NCBI GenBank assembly: GCA_017520425.1 | Contig: JAFXFO010000025.1 | Span: forward strand, 1 to 49,323 | DNA: 49,323 bases | Origin: Lachnospiraceae bacterium | GTDB taxonomy: Bacteria; Bacillota; Clostridia; Lachnospirales; Lachnospiraceae | Direction of reading: 5' to 3' | Part shown: piece after piece, positions 34,191-42,931 of the stretch | Layout of the letters: every line of letters starts with the position of its first letter | Position numbering within the stretch: the first letter of the stretch is position 1 | Notes under the pieces: model-generated | What the model saw: only the letters and a program-made list of their open reading frames with translations | The model's database searches: none | What the model was told of the DNA's origin: nothing | Made by a program: the position numbers and the translations under genes

Positions 34191-34217
34191 TTAGCACTCA
34201 ATAAGTATGAGTGCTAA
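34191..34217. promoter_or_regulatory. CIRCE operator (HrcA binding site)
   Basis: TTAGCACTC, nine bases, GAGTGCTAA: an exact match to the CIRCE consensus, the operator of the heat-shock repressor HrcA. It lies 98 bases upstream of htpG. The gene on the other side (34287) points away, so htpG is the only target in the window. Confidence 0.96.
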
Positions 34218-34286
34218 TAAATCGAAAAATTTCGCTATTTTACAGGGCTTTACAAGTCTATTCACAAATTATTAAATCTTTGTAAA

Positions 34287-35354
34287 CTACCAAAATCCCT
34301 TCATACATTCTTCATAAACTTCAAAGAAATTCTTAGTATCCACCCCTGTTGTCTGATTCATCTCTACCTTCTGCCACAGCTTCTCATTCAGCTTTCTGGC
34401 TTTTTTCTCCACAAAGGCATCATACTCCTTACGGAAAGCCTCATTCTTACGCTTCTCGATAATCACCAGCTTATTGGCATCTGTCTGGGCTCTGTCAAAG
34501 GTACTGATACATTTCAAAAGATAATAGCCCTCCTCCGCTTCAAATACCGGACTGATTTCCTCTGTCTGCAGGCCGAACGCCACTTTTTCCACGGCGGCAT
34601 CCACCTCTCCCTTTTGGAAGGAGATTCTGATAGTTTCCTCCTCGCTATACTTTCCTGCCAACTCCGTAAATCCGCTTTCACCGTCCACTGCCTGCTGCCG
34701 AAGTCCCTCCATTTGCTCCAAAACGGCCTTCTTCATATCTTCGGAATAAGGGATTTTATTGCCATCCTTGTCCTCATTGACCGTCTTTCTGTATATCTGC
34801 TCCACGGTAATGGTTCTGGCCTCATCGTCACTGATTTCCGGATTTACTTGGGCAATAATCTGCTGGTATACTTTATCCGCCAAAGCATTTTCTTTATAGA
34901 GCTGTAACACCAGTTCCTCTGTCACTTCCAGGGCCTCCGCCTCGGTCTTGGTCAGTGAGCTTACATAGTTCTTAGCTGCCTGTGCCAAAAGTTCTTCCTC
35001 CCTTTCCGTCAGAGTTACTTCCTTTTCCAGCGCAAGCAGATATACGGACTTCATACGTGCAATCTGCGCCAGCACATTATCCTTTACATTATCTCCCAAG
35101 GTCACCCCCTGATAATCCACTTCCCAAATCTGCGGACCCAGGGCTGTTTCATAACGATTCTGCACATTGGTCAAATACAGCATATACTCCGTCAGTGTAC
35201 AGGACACCTTGTCAATGCGGAACAATTCATCCTTGGCCAGTGCCGTAGTAAACACCACCTTGCCTCTGTCACTGTCTCCGCAGGCACATAAGCTCACTAT
35301 CAATAACAGGCAGCAAAGTATTAACTGCCCCTTCTTTCTCAATCTTTTTCTCAT
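34287..35354 (-). CDS. Parvulin-type (SurA/PrsA-like) foldase lipoprotein
   Basis: A 355-residue exported lipoprotein. The signal ends in LCAC, giving a lipidated Cys near residue 25. Residues about 45-185 form a SurA-like helical chaperone domain, and about 190-300 a PpiC (parvulin) prolyl isomerase domain (TVEQIYRKTV ... FTELAGKYSEEETIRISFQKGEVDAAVEKVAFGLQTEEISPVFEAEEGYYLLKCI, read in pieces). It probably helps proteins fold after secretion. The usual catalytic residues of active parvulins are only partly evident, so it may be mainly a chaperone. No obvious operon partner. Confidence 0.82.
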   Translation of the reverse strand: MRKRLRKKGQLILCCLLLIVSLCACGDSDRGKVVFTTALAKDELFRIDKVSCTLTEYMLYLTNVQNRYETALGPQIWEVDYQGVTLGDNVKDNVLAQIARMKSVYLLALEKEVTLTEREEELLAQAAKNYVSSLTKTEAEALEVTEELVLQLYKENALADKVYQQIIAQVNPEISDDEARTITVEQIYRKTVNEDKDGNKIPYSEDMKKAVLEQMEGLRQQAVDGESGFTELAGKYSEEETIRISFQKGEVDAAVEKVAFGLQTEEISPVFEAEEGYYLLKCISTFDRAQTDANKLVIIEKRKNEAFRKEYDAFVEKKARKLNEKLWQKVEMNQTTGVDTKNFFEVYEECMKGFW

Positions 35355-35429
35355 GGTTCCTCCACTATCTTCAAAACACTTCCGCTTCCGGCTCTCTTTA
35401 TCACAATCTGCTTATAAATTCTCATCTCA

Positions 35430-35471
35430 AAAAGGTGCTATAATGCAACCACTTGCATTATAACACCTTTT
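35430..35471. terminator. Strong two-way terminator downstream of ilvE
   Basis: An 18-19 bp stem (35430-35448 with 35453-35471, one mismatch) with a four-base loop, ending in AAAA/TTTT on both strands and TTTTT on the minus strand. It lies 49 bases after the ilvE stop. Confidence 0.85.
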
Positions 35472-35519
35472 CCTGTCTTTGGTCTATATACAGACTATGA
35501 GAAAACTCTTAACTTTTTA

Positions 35520-36545
35520 TTACTTAATTACGTGAATCCATCCTTCGGGAGCTTCAATACGGCCCATCTGGATACCGGTCAGGGTATCATACAGCTTCTT
35601 GGTGATAGGTCCCATCTCGCTCATACCTGCGGGCAGGCAGATTTCCTTGCCATGGTCTACAATCTTTCCTACAGGAGAGATTACAGCTGCAGTACCGCAA
35701 AGACCACATTCTGCGAAATCCTTCAGCTCGTCCACATAGATTTCTCTCTCTTCTACTTCCAGTCCCAGATATTCCTTTGCTACGATCATCAAAGAACGAC
35801 GGGTAATGGAAGGTAAAATACTGTTAGACTTAGGAGTTACAACCTTGCCATCCTTGGTTACAAAGAGGAAGTTTGCTCCACCGGTTTCCTCTACCTTGGT
35901 TCTGGTAGCGGGGTCTAAGTACATATTCTCATCAAAGCCCTGCTTGTGAGCATCTACGATAGCATGTAAGCTCATAGCGTAGTTTAAGCCTGCCTTGATA
36001 TGACCGGTACCGTTCGGTGCCGCACGGTCAAAATCACTGATACGGATGGTCAGAGGCTTCACGCCGCCCTTGAAATAAGGACCTACCGGTGTGGTCAGAA
36101 TACGGAACTGATACTCGTCCGCAGGCTTAACACCGATAACAGGGTTGGAACCAAACATATAAGGTCTAATGTATAAAGTAGCACCGCTTCCGTAAGGAGG
36201 CACGAATGCTTCGTTTACGGTAACCACCTGGTTCACAGCATCGATAAATCTGTCCTTAGGGAATACGGGCATTTCCAATCTTTCTGCAGAAGCCATCATA
36301 CGCTCTGCATTTAAGTCAGGACGGAAGGTTACAATATGTCCATCCTCTGTGGTATATGCCTTTAAGCCCTCAAATATAGTCTGTGCATACTGAAGCACGC
36401 CTGCACACTCATTCAATGTAATAGTAGGGTCTGTGGTAATGGTTCCCTCATCCCACTCTCCGTTCTTATAATTGGATACATATCTGTAGTCAGTCTGTAC
36501 ATATCCGAATCCTAAATTTCCCCAGTCAATATTTTTCTTTTCCAT
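35520..36545 (-). CDS. ilvE: Branched-chain amino acid aminotransferase
   Basis: A 341-residue fold-type IV PLP aminotransferase that makes and degrades valine, leucine and isoleucine. The PLP lysine is Lys184 in GHIKAGLNYA. Also visible are FEGLKAY near 59-65, RPYMFGSNP near 127, EETGGANFLF near 215-225 and the substrate-loop region CGTAAVISP near 280. Length and layout match the BCAT-II type. It is 77 bases downstream of folA and may be partly co-transcribed, but a strong terminator ends it. Confidence 0.96.
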   Translation of the reverse strand: MEKKNIDWGNLGFGYVQTDYRYVSNYKNGEWDEGTITTDPTITLNECAGVLQYAQTIFEGLKAYTTEDGHIVTFRPDLNAERMMASAERLEMPVFPKDRFIDAVNQVVTVNEAFVPPYGSGATLYIRPYMFGSNPVIGVKPADEYQFRILTTPVGPYFKGGVKPLTIRISDFDRAAPNGTGHIKAGLNYAMSLHAIVDAHKQGFDENMYLDPATRTKVEETGGANFLFVTKDGKVVTPKSNSILPSITRRSLMIVAKEYLGLEVEEREIYVDELKDFAECGLCGTAAVISPVGKIVDHGKEICLPAGMSEMGPITKKLYDTLTGIQMGRIEAPEGWIHVIK

Positions 36546-36622
36546 CGGTATTCCTTCTTTCTTTTATAAGACTCTGAATAGCTTTATTATTAAACTTTTT
36601 GCGTCAAAAGTCAATACTGCGT

Positions 36623-37126
36623 TTAGGAATCTGCAAAAGTCGTTCTTTCGTAGCGCAGGAATTCATAGGCAATGTCAAAATAGGTATACTCATCACTGTC
36701 TGCGGTCAGCTTCCATTCCTCATCCTTGTCCAAATCCGGGAAGAATTTGTTGGCCGCATATGCATGGTCCATCTTCACCACATGTGCCACCTTGCAATAG
36801 GGCAAAAGCTGATTATATATGCTTTCTCCGCCTACCACATAAACATCCTCATCCGGGTATTGTTTCAATTCCTCAAAGAGTTCTTCCAGCGTATGTACCA
36901 CTGTGGCGCCCTTCACCTGTAGCTTGTGATTGGTGGACAATACGATATTGGTCCGGCTTGCCAAAGGCTTGCCCTGAGGCAGGGTAGCCAACGCTTTGCG
37001 GCCCATCACCAGCACCTTTCCCTTGGTTTCCTCCAGAAACATTTTCTGGCTTCGTGGAATCTGTATGAGTAAATTGTCGTTATGTCCGATGCCCCAGTTG
37101 GCGTCGGCGGTAACGTATAGGTTCAT
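36623..37126 (-). CDS. folA: Dihydrofolate reductase
   Basis: A 167-residue DHFR that regenerates tetrahydrofolate after thymidylate synthesis. Family marks: MNLYVTADANWGIG at the start (Trp and Gly of the Met20 loop), IPRSQKMFLEETKGKVLVMGRKALATLP, and VYVVGGESIYNQLLPYCKVAHVVKMD. The start at 37126 has AAGGAGG eight bases upstream; the open frame continues 43 codons into the repeat element, which is not part of the family. It follows thyA with a 96-bp inverted repeat between them. Confidence 0.96.
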   Translation of the reverse strand: MNLYVTADANWGIGHNDNLLIQIPRSQKMFLEETKGKVLVMGRKALATLPQGKPLASRTNIVLSTNHKLQVKGATVVHTLEELFEELKQYPDEDVYVVGGESIYNQLLPYCKVAHVVKMDHAYAANKFFPDLDKDEEWKLTADSDEYTYFDIAYEFLRYERTTFADS

Positions 37127-37168
37127 AAATAAGTCCTCCTTATCTCGGAAGTTTCTTGTAACGAATAC

Positions 37169-37264
37169 GCAGGGGACAGGGCTCTTTATTCGTGTTGCGC
37201 AAGTCCTCGGACGCATGAAATCCTGCGGGAGCTTGCAACACAAACAAAGAACCATGTCTCCTGC
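37169..37264. repeat. 96-bp hairpin element between thyA and folA (REP-like)
   Basis: Arms of about 34 bp (37169-37203 and 37231-37264) are reverse complements with a few mismatches: GCAGGGGACAGGGCTCTTT at one end, GCAGGAGACATGGTTCTTT read from the other. The centre forms a small CGCA/TGCG hairpin around TGAAATCC. It resembles the dispersed GGGGACAG.TCT-type repeats I recall from many Clostridia. It may process or attenuate the thyA-folA transcript. Confidence 0.75.
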
Positions 37265-37281
37265 TTACTTCTTCCCAAAAT

Positions 37282-38130
37282 CTAAATGGCAATGGGTATA
37301 TTCAGTATCTGCTCGTGGGTCTCATAGCCATCCACGCGCACATCATTTCTGGTAAACTGATAGAAATCTTTGATATCCGGGTTCAGCCAGAACTTAGGTG
37401 CTTCCAAGGGTTCTCTGCTGATTAATTCCTTGATGATGGGGATATGTCTGTCGTAAATATGGGCATCTGCGATTACGTGAACCAGCTCGCCCACCTTCAT
37501 ATCGCAGACCTGTGCCAGCATATGTACCAGCACTGCATACTGTACCACATTCCAGTTGTTGGCAGCCAGCACATCCTGGGAGCGCTGATTCAGTATGGCA
37601 TTCAGGGTCAGCTTATCATCCCCCGGCTTCTGGGTTACATTAAAGGTCATGCTGTAAGCGCAGGGGTACAGATTCATCTCATGCAAATCCTGATGCACGT
37701 AAATATTGGTCATAATACGGCGGCTGAAGGGATTATTCTTTAAGTCATAAATCACTCGGTCCACCTGATCCATCATACCTTCCTTGTACTGATGCTTCAC
37801 GCCCAGCTGATAGCCGTAAGCCTTACCAATGGAACCGTCCGGATCCGCCCACTCATCCCAGATATGACTGTGTAAATCATTGATATTGTTGGACTTCTGC
37901 TGCCAAATCCACAGAATTTCGTCGGTAGCACTCTTTAAAGCGGTCCTGCGCAAAGTCATAATGGGGAATTCCTTGGACAAATCATAACGGTTTACCACAC
38001 CGAACTTCTTGATGGTATAGGCAGGTGTCCCGTCCTCCCAATGAGGGCGCACTTTCTCGCCTTCCGTACTTGTCCCATTCTCCAATATGTCCTTACACAT
38101 ATCGATAAAAATATGATCTGCTAAACTCAT
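37282..38130 (-). CDS. thyA: Thymidylate synthase
   Basis: A 282-residue ThyA: methylates dUMP with methylene-tetrahydrofolate, producing dihydrofolate for FolA. The catalytic Cys157 is in LYPCAYSM; NQRSQDVLAANNWNVVQY and HIYDRH carry the nucleotide- and folate-binding residues; the phosphate-binding Arg pair is in FSRRIMTNIY. AGAGAGGAAAAG supplies the ribosome site. It heads the thyA-folA unit; mazF ends 49 bases upstream. Confidence 0.97.
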   Translation of the reverse strand: MSLADHIFIDMCKDILENGTSTEGEKVRPHWEDGTPAYTIKKFGVVNRYDLSKEFPIMTLRRTALKSATDEILWIWQQKSNNINDLHSHIWDEWADPDGSIGKAYGYQLGVKHQYKEGMMDQVDRVIYDLKNNPFSRRIMTNIYVHQDLHEMNLYPCAYSMTFNVTQKPGDDKLTLNAILNQRSQDVLAANNWNVVQYAVLVHMLAQVCDMKVGELVHVIADAHIYDRHIPIIKELISREPLEAPKFWLNPDIKDFYQFTRNDVRVDGYETHEQILNIPIAI

Positions 38131-38178
38131 CTTACTTTTCCTCTCTCTTCTCCAAATTTCCTCTTACCTTAATTCTTC

Positions 38179-38481
38179 TCAAATATATTCAAAAATCCCC
38201 TGAATAGCATCGGATATGTTAATCATTTCTGAAATTGGCAATCGATCCACTTTCTTGTAACCACGAACCGTCAAATCCAATAATGCAAGTTTCTCACAAT
38301 GGATATAGCCTTCTATCTCTTCCGCAGCCATCCGAATATGAAGTGGACCGGGAACAGAATCCCCAATAATTGGGCATCCTATTATTTCACCACTGCTATT
38401 AAAGAAATCCTTACTAACCACCAATACCGGATGTTTTATTTTTTCAATTTTCAAAATATCTCCTTGATGCAGTATTTCCAT
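38179..38481 (-). CDS. mazF: MazF/PemK-type toxin
   Basis: A 100-residue endoribonuclease toxin of the MazF/PemK fold. The beginning MEILHQGDILKIEKIKHPVLVVSK carries the strand-loop-strand with the catalytic-site basic residue region, and KLALLDLTVRG the later strand. The start at 38481 shares one base with the antitoxin stop (TAATG), so synthesis is coupled; an upstream in-frame GTG at 38487 is possible. It is expected to cut mRNA at short motifs when free. The central segment (GEIIGCPIIGDSVPGP) is shorter than in the best-known MazF proteins, so activity is unproven. Confidence 0.85.
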   Translation of the reverse strand: MEILHQGDILKIEKIKHPVLVVSKDFFNSSGEIIGCPIIGDSVPGPLHIRMAAEEIEGYIHCEKLALLDLTVRGYKKVDRLPISEMINISDAIQGIFEYI

Positions 38482-38723
38482 TACCACACCTCTCTTCCGG
38501 CAGGCTCACCCCAATCATATTCTCCATCAAGCATTAACTTTCCATCAAACTCAGCAGCTCTTTCTTCTAATGTTTTATGCCGAAAAGGTTTCACTAAAGT
38601 AATTACTCCATCAGATACTGTGACATCTAAAAACTCATTTAAAGCGATCCCTGCACTTTTCAATACTTCCTTTGGCAATCGGATTCCCTGACTATTTCCC
38701 CATTCTTTTACCTGTGCCTGCAT
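38481..38723 (-). CDS. mazE: MazE-type antitoxin, AbrB-fold
   Basis: An 80-residue antitoxin. Residues 1-48 form the SpoVT/AbrB swapped-hairpin DNA-binding domain (AQVKEWGNSQGIRLPKEVLKSAG); residues 49-80 are the acidic tail that would wrap the toxin (EFDGKLMLDGEYDWGEPAG). The start at 38723 has GGAGG seven bases upstream; the longer frame to 38783 runs through the promoter. It probably represses its own operon through the palindrome at 38745-38763. Confidence 0.9.
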   Translation of the reverse strand: MQAQVKEWGNSQGIRLPKEVLKSAGIALNEFLDVTVSDGVITLVKPFRHKTLEERAAEFDGKLMLDGEYDWGEPAGREVW

Positions 38724-38744
38724 ATAAAAACCTCCTCGCATACC

Positions 38745-38783
38745 GTATATACATAGTATATACTCAGTACTCAAAAATATCAA
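38745..38783 (-). promoter_or_regulatory. mazEF promoter with overlapping operator palindrome
   Basis: On the minus strand TTGATA (38778-38783), 17 bases, TATACT (38755-38760). The palindrome GTATATAC, three bases, GTATATAC (38745-38763) covers the -10 box. This fits autorepression by the MazE-MazF complex. Confidence 0.8.
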
Positions 38784-38856
38784 TACATTCTCATAAAAAG
38801 CTAACGAAGCATCATTTTTTCTTAATTACACCATCACTTCTTCTCCACTTTTAACA

Positions 38857-39450
38857 TCAAGAAATCCGATACGTGTCATCTTCATAAAACATGATTTTAT
38901 CACCTTTTTTCGATTGCCTGAATACCAAAATGACATTATACACATCCGGATACGGGGATACCATGCCTATGCCGGCCATTCCAAACATCAATCCATTGAA
39001 TATTGTATTTTGAGGTGCTGACAATATAAACAACACCCAAGGCACAATACCAAGTATAAACGGCAATAAACACATAGCTATAAATCTGCTTCTTCTTAGC
39101 GGAAAAGATGCCAGTGCAACCCAAACCACCTTACCTTTCAATTTGCCAATGGTTACCTTTGCTGCAGGCGGATAAACGATAGCATGTAACCATTCATGAA
39201 CGATAAGAAGCCCAAAACCAATCAAGGCGCCACCTAACACTGCCGGCAAAAAAACAACCAATGTTTTACTTTCAAATGTTTTAATAAACATAGTCAAAAA
39301 CATTACTACACACAAAAAAGCTGCTATAGGAATTGCTTTCTTCATCATCTCCTCTGTTGTAGCAGGTGTATTAAGTTTTTGTGCATTTACCGGAAGGTCC
39401 CCACACTGATATTGACTTATATCATCAATATTTCTCACGTATTTTATCAA
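38857..39450 (-). CDS. DUF3267-type membrane zincin
   Basis: A 197-residue membrane protein with about four helices (near 42-57, 66-85, 122-143, 150-172). HEWLH at about 85-89 lies in the second helix pair and matches the HExxH zinc motif of DUF3267 proteins, a group related to intramembrane metallopeptidases; a later PYPD could provide the third ligand. The substrate is unknown. It starts at TTG with GAGGTG seven bases upstream. It lies in an A+T-rich accessory stretch and has no clear operon partner. Whether it is active is not known. Confidence 0.75.
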   Translation of the reverse strand: MIKYVRNIDDISQYQCGDLPVNAQKLNTPATTEEMMKKAIPIAAFLCVVMFLTMFIKTFESKTLVVFLPAVLGGALIGFGLLIVHEWLHAIVYPPAAKVTIGKLKGKVVWVALASFPLRRSRFIAMCLLPFILGIVPWVLFILSAPQNTIFNGLMFGMAGIGMVSPYPDVYNVILVFRQSKKGDKIMFYEDDTYRIS

Positions 39451-39503
39451 TTTATTTCACCTCGTAAACCCGAAAACTTACTTCCACTTATCCATTTATT
39501 ATC

Positions 39504-39549
39504 ATTATTGGGCACCAGTTCACAAAAATCTACATTAATGCCCAATAAT
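39504..39549. other. Inverted repeat downstream of the DUF6985-like gene
   Basis: ATTATTGGGC (39504-39513) and GCCCAATAAT (39540-39549) are exact reverse complements 26 bases apart. There is no T run, so it may be a transcript-end structure or a protein site. Confidence 0.4.
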
Positions 39550-39564
39550 TCACTTTTAATAGAA

Positions 39565-40029
39565 TCAATCCAACCAAACGCAATCAACAATATCCCTATC
39601 CGCCTTTACAAATTTCTCATCTATAAAGACAGCCGCCCAACCATGATCTTCATCCCATGGACAATTAAGCACTAAGATTACGCACACAGGAACATTTTGT
39701 GACTCATACGGGGGATTACCGGTTTTACTTCTTGCATATATTGCATCTTCCAAAGCATAAAGAGTAACATCCGTGCCTATAAACTTTATAAGGTCTTCTG
39801 CAGAACTTATTTCAGGCCAATATTCTTTACTCTCCTCCTCATCATCAGGCCCCCACGCTTCATACATCTCGTCATAATAAAGACGTATAAAAGCCTCCAG
39901 CATTTCAGTTTCCAGCTGTGGAGTCCACTTGTCTATCAGTTTTCTACAATATATCTCACCCTGTTCTACATCCCCGGCAAACTCATCAATTTCAAAATCA
40001 TTGGGGTTTAATAATAAATTATTTTGCAT
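39565..40029 (-). CDS. Acidic DUF6985-like protein of unknown function
   Basis: A 154-residue soluble, strongly acidic protein (many Glu/Asp and Trp/Tyr, for example AFIRLYYDEMYEAWGPDDEEESKEYW). The second half (LYALEDAIYARSK ... CPWDEDHGWAAVFIDEKFVKADRDIVD) resembles the DUF6985 family, found among polymorphic-toxin immunity-type loci; this assignment is from memory. No toxin lies next to it. AGGAG precedes the ATG. It is in the accessory block together with the DUF3267 and DUF2130 genes; the base composition is lower in G+C than the housekeeping genes. Confidence 0.6.
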   Translation of the reverse strand: MQNNLLLNPNDFEIDEFAGDVEQGEIYCRKLIDKWTPQLETEMLEAFIRLYYDEMYEAWGPDDEEESKEYWPEISSAEDLIKFIGTDVTLYALEDAIYARSKTGNPPYESQNVPVCVILVLNCPWDEDHGWAAVFIDEKFVKADRDIVDCVWLD

Positions 40030-40058
40030 TCTTTTTCTCCTATATTTTTGATTGTGTG

Positions 40059-41450
40059 TTATTCCCCCTGCTTCAGCTCATCAAACATAGCCTTTACTGA
40101 GGGTGCATTCTTCGTAAGCTTCTTAATACTGAGCTCATCCGCCTTATTATTTGCCAATCGCAAATTATTCTCGGAAGAAAGAAGTGCAGCTTTTGTCTTT
40201 TGAAGATGATCTATAGTCTTATCGATTTCATCAATGGCGGTTGCGAATCTCTCACTGGCCAGACGATAGTTACGGGCAAAGCCTTCCTTGAAGGCATTCA
40301 TATTTTCTTCGAAATGAACAATATCCAGCTGCTGATTTCTTACGATTTGAAGTTCCTGCCTATACTGCAGGGAATTCAGTGCCGCATTTTTAAGAAGCGT
40401 AATCATAGGGATAAAAAACTGGGGACGAATCACATACATCTTAGGATATCGGTAAGAAACATCCACAATACCCCCATTGTATAGATCATTATCCATTTCC
40501 AGCAAGGAAACCAGAATGGCGTATTCGCAGCCCTTTTCCTTACGGTCCTTGTCCAATTCTTTAAAAAAGTCCTCATTCTTATGTTTCGTGGCAGTAGTAT
40601 CGGCCTCATTCTTCATCTCAAACATAATGGAAATAAATTCTGTACCATCATCCCCGTACTCTCTGTAAATGAAGTCACCCTTACTTCCGCTTCGTGCGTC
40701 ATTATCTTTCTCAAAGTAAGCATTGGGGAATGCTGTCATACGTATAGAGTTAAACTGTGTGAGGCAATGTTGTTCCAGACTCTCACCGATCATCTTGGTA
40801 GACTGGCGGGCCTTGAAGTCCTTGTAGTATTCTATCTGCTCATCCTTAAGCTTAAGCTTTTCTTCATATTGCTCTTTTAAAGACTGCTCACTTAAACGGC
40901 TCTCATCTTCCTTGCTTTTTAGCTCGCCTTTCAGTTCTACAATCTCCATGGCTTTGTTGTTTAATTCAACCGTCTTTGCCTCTACCGCTTGTGCAACAGC
41001 AAGTTTTTTCTCCGTTTCACTACTTTCCAATTTAGCCTTCAGTTCGGCAATTATTTTGTCTCTGTCTGCTATCTCAGCTTCCTTTTGTATGAGATTTTCA
41101 GAATGCACTTTTGTCTCTTTCGCAAACTCCACATTCTTTTTTTCCAAAGCTTCTGACACAGCAAGGCTTTTTACCGTTTCGCTGGTCTCTAATTTGGCCT
41201 GAAGTTCCAAAATCGTACGCTCTTTTTCTACAAGCTCTTCCTCTTTTTGGGCAAGACTTGCGGCATACTCCTTTTCTTCTTCCAGACGAATCAATTGAAG
41301 CTCCTGCTCCCGCTTTGCCTCCAATTCCTTCTCCCGTCGTTCCAGCTCGATGGCAAACTCTTTATCCCTTACCTGTGTGGCGATCTGATTATATCCATTT
41401 TCATCTACCTGAAATACTTCTCCGCACTTCGGGCATCTTATTTCCTGCAT
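40059..41450 (-). CDS. DUF2130-family coiled-coil protein
   Basis: A 463-residue soluble protein. The N-terminus carries one CxxC pair (IRCPKCGEVFQVDE), a likely zinc ribbon half-site. Residues about 30-215 are a long Glu/Lys coiled coil with near-repeated units (a TLELQAKLETSETVKSLAVSEALE type block appears twice more). The C-terminal part (about 220-420) is the DUF2130 domain, with EMKNEADTT, VSLLEMDND and YPKMYVIRPQFFIP; its acidic-Lys pattern recalls a restriction-endonuclease-like fold, which is speculative. Start at 41450 is chosen to place CPKCG normally. Function unknown. Confidence 0.85.
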   Translation of the reverse strand: MQEIRCPKCGEVFQVDENGYNQIATQVRDKEFAIELERREKELEAKREQELQLIRLEEEKEYAASLAQKEEELVEKERTILELQAKLETSETVKSLAVSEALEKKNVEFAKETKVHSENLIQKEAEIADRDKIIAELKAKLESSETEKKLAVAQAVEAKTVELNNKAMEIVELKGELKSKEDESRLSEQSLKEQYEEKLKLKDEQIEYYKDFKARQSTKMIGESLEQHCLTQFNSIRMTAFPNAYFEKDNDARSGSKGDFIYREYGDDGTEFISIMFEMKNEADTTATKHKNEDFFKELDKDRKEKGCEYAILVSLLEMDNDLYNGGIVDVSYRYPKMYVIRPQFFIPMITLLKNAALNSLQYRQELQIVRNQQLDIVHFEENMNAFKEGFARNYRLASERFATAIDEIDKTIDHLQKTKAALLSSENNLRLANNKADELSIKKLTKNAPSVKAMFDELKQGE

Positions 41451-41545
41451 GCTTCCCTTTTCTCCTCTCTGTGACAAACTAGTTCTTTCATTAAGGAATC
41501 CTCATGAGTCTTCCGCTTTCATGTCAATCCAATACCATGTTACTC

Positions 41546-42904
41546 TTACTGGCTAATCCATTTTGTACGTTCCAACAGCTTATCCATCACCAACGCATTC
41601 AGCTTTTCGTCGAAATCATTTTTATCCACTTCCATTCCATCGATTGCATAATAGGGGCACTTTTCCGTACTATCCTCGGGTATCAATTCTTCCCTGACAA
41701 ACAATGTGGAAACCGTCTCCGTTGTTCCGTCTGAGTTGTATTTAAAAAGCGTATAGCTTCTTGCACCGGATTGATCATACTGTCTTACCATAATGCCATC
41801 CTGCAGAGGATAATCTCTACAAGACATCTCCGCCGAATCACTGTTCCAACAGTATATGCGTCCTTCTTCGTAATGAAACACTCCATTATAGCCACATGGG
41901 TCATCCGCCAATTGCACCAGTAGCTCACTGCTACCATCAGCGTTCACATCTAAATATGTATACTCATATTGCAGCATATCATCTTGAAAATCCGGAATAT
42001 ACCACATATCTGTCTGCGATTCATCCAAGAGCGCTCTATCCCCTTGTAAAAATCTGGTATAAGCTGTCATTGCGCCATCCCTCTTATGCAACACAAACAT
42101 AGAATCATTGTACTGCATTCCGGAGTCCAATAGCTTCTCTATGACGTCAACCGTAATAATTTCCGGTAGTGTAATATCGTTCTTATCGCCTTCATGGTTA
42201 TATAAGACCAGGTAATCCCCTACAAAATCCAGCCGATTGTAACGCCCTATTTCTTTCGATTGCAAGTATGCTATAACCTCACCTTCGTAAGAGTTTTCCT
42301 TTTTCTCCAGATAATCATATCTGTTTACCATATATCCTACCATCAGAAAACCATCTACCTTAGAATGTATACCAAAATAACCACAACCTACAAACCAATC
42401 CGATTCACACTGATAAAAATCCGGTATCTCCAATAAGTCTACCGCCTCTTCCAAACTGATTTTCTTGCACTCCTTGATTTCTTTAAATTCCACACACATC
42501 CGGCCATCAATACCACCTGTTATAAAAGTAGTATCTGCCACTACATAGGCGAATTCTCCGAGTCGTAACTCCACCGGCAGCTCAATGTCATTCTCATTGG
42601 TCCAGACATCTTGCATCGATTTCCCCGCTTCGTAGTATGTATAATAGGTTCCGTCATCCTCCTCATTTTCCGGCACATAGTCCCATTTTTCCCGCTTAAC
42701 TGCTACAAAGGAAGCACCGGATGCTTGTTTTTCATATAGTTCATCCGTCCTATAGACCTTATTTTCTTTGTTCTCTTTCTTTTCCTTGGTTTCGTCTATT
42801 AATGATTCTTCCTTATCGTCCCCATCCAAAACCTGCTTATTTTGGCACCCGGTCACAAGGACCATAAGTAACATACACACGAATAATAATTTTACATATT
42901 TCAT
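41546..42904 (-). CDS. Secreted lipoprotein of unknown function
   Basis: A 452-residue lipoprotein. Signal peptide with lipobox LVTGC (Cys about 20), then a charged linker (residues about 25-50, Lys/Glu-rich) and a large acidic, Tyr-rich outside domain. The segment YTYLDVNADGSSELLVQLADD near 318-338 looks like an FG-GAP or calcium-loop-type repeat, and similar 'DVNADG.SELL' signatures occur in many Clostridial surface lipoproteins. No enzyme motif found. It lies 27 bases downstream of the 159-residue unknown gene in the same direction. Confidence 0.75.
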   Translation of the reverse strand: MKYVKLLFVCMLLMVLVTGCQNKQVLDGDDKEESLIDETKEKKENKENKVYRTDELYEKQASGASFVAVKREKWDYVPENEEDDGTYYTYYEAGKSMQDVWTNENDIELPVELRLGEFAYVVADTTFITGGIDGRMCVEFKEIKECKKISLEEAVDLLEIPDFYQCESDWFVGCGYFGIHSKVDGFLMVGYMVNRYDYLEKKENSYEGEVIAYLQSKEIGRYNRLDFVGDYLVLYNHEGDKNDITLPEIITVDVIEKLLDSGMQYNDSMFVLHKRDGAMTAYTRFLQGDRALLDESQTDMWYIPDFQDDMLQYEYTYLDVNADGSSELLVQLADDPCGYNGVFHYEEGRIYCWNSDSAEMSCRDYPLQDGIMVRQYDQSGARSYTLFKYNSDGTTETVSTLFVREELIPEDSTEKCPYYAIDGMEVDKNDFDEKLNALVMDKLLERTKWISQ

Positions 42905-42931
42905 TCTATTCCCTCCGTAAATTCATCCACC

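Noticed and set aside
34218-34286. Possible second hairpin near CIRCE
   Set aside because: Only a short CGAAAAATTTCG palindrome is visible, with no proper stem or T run.
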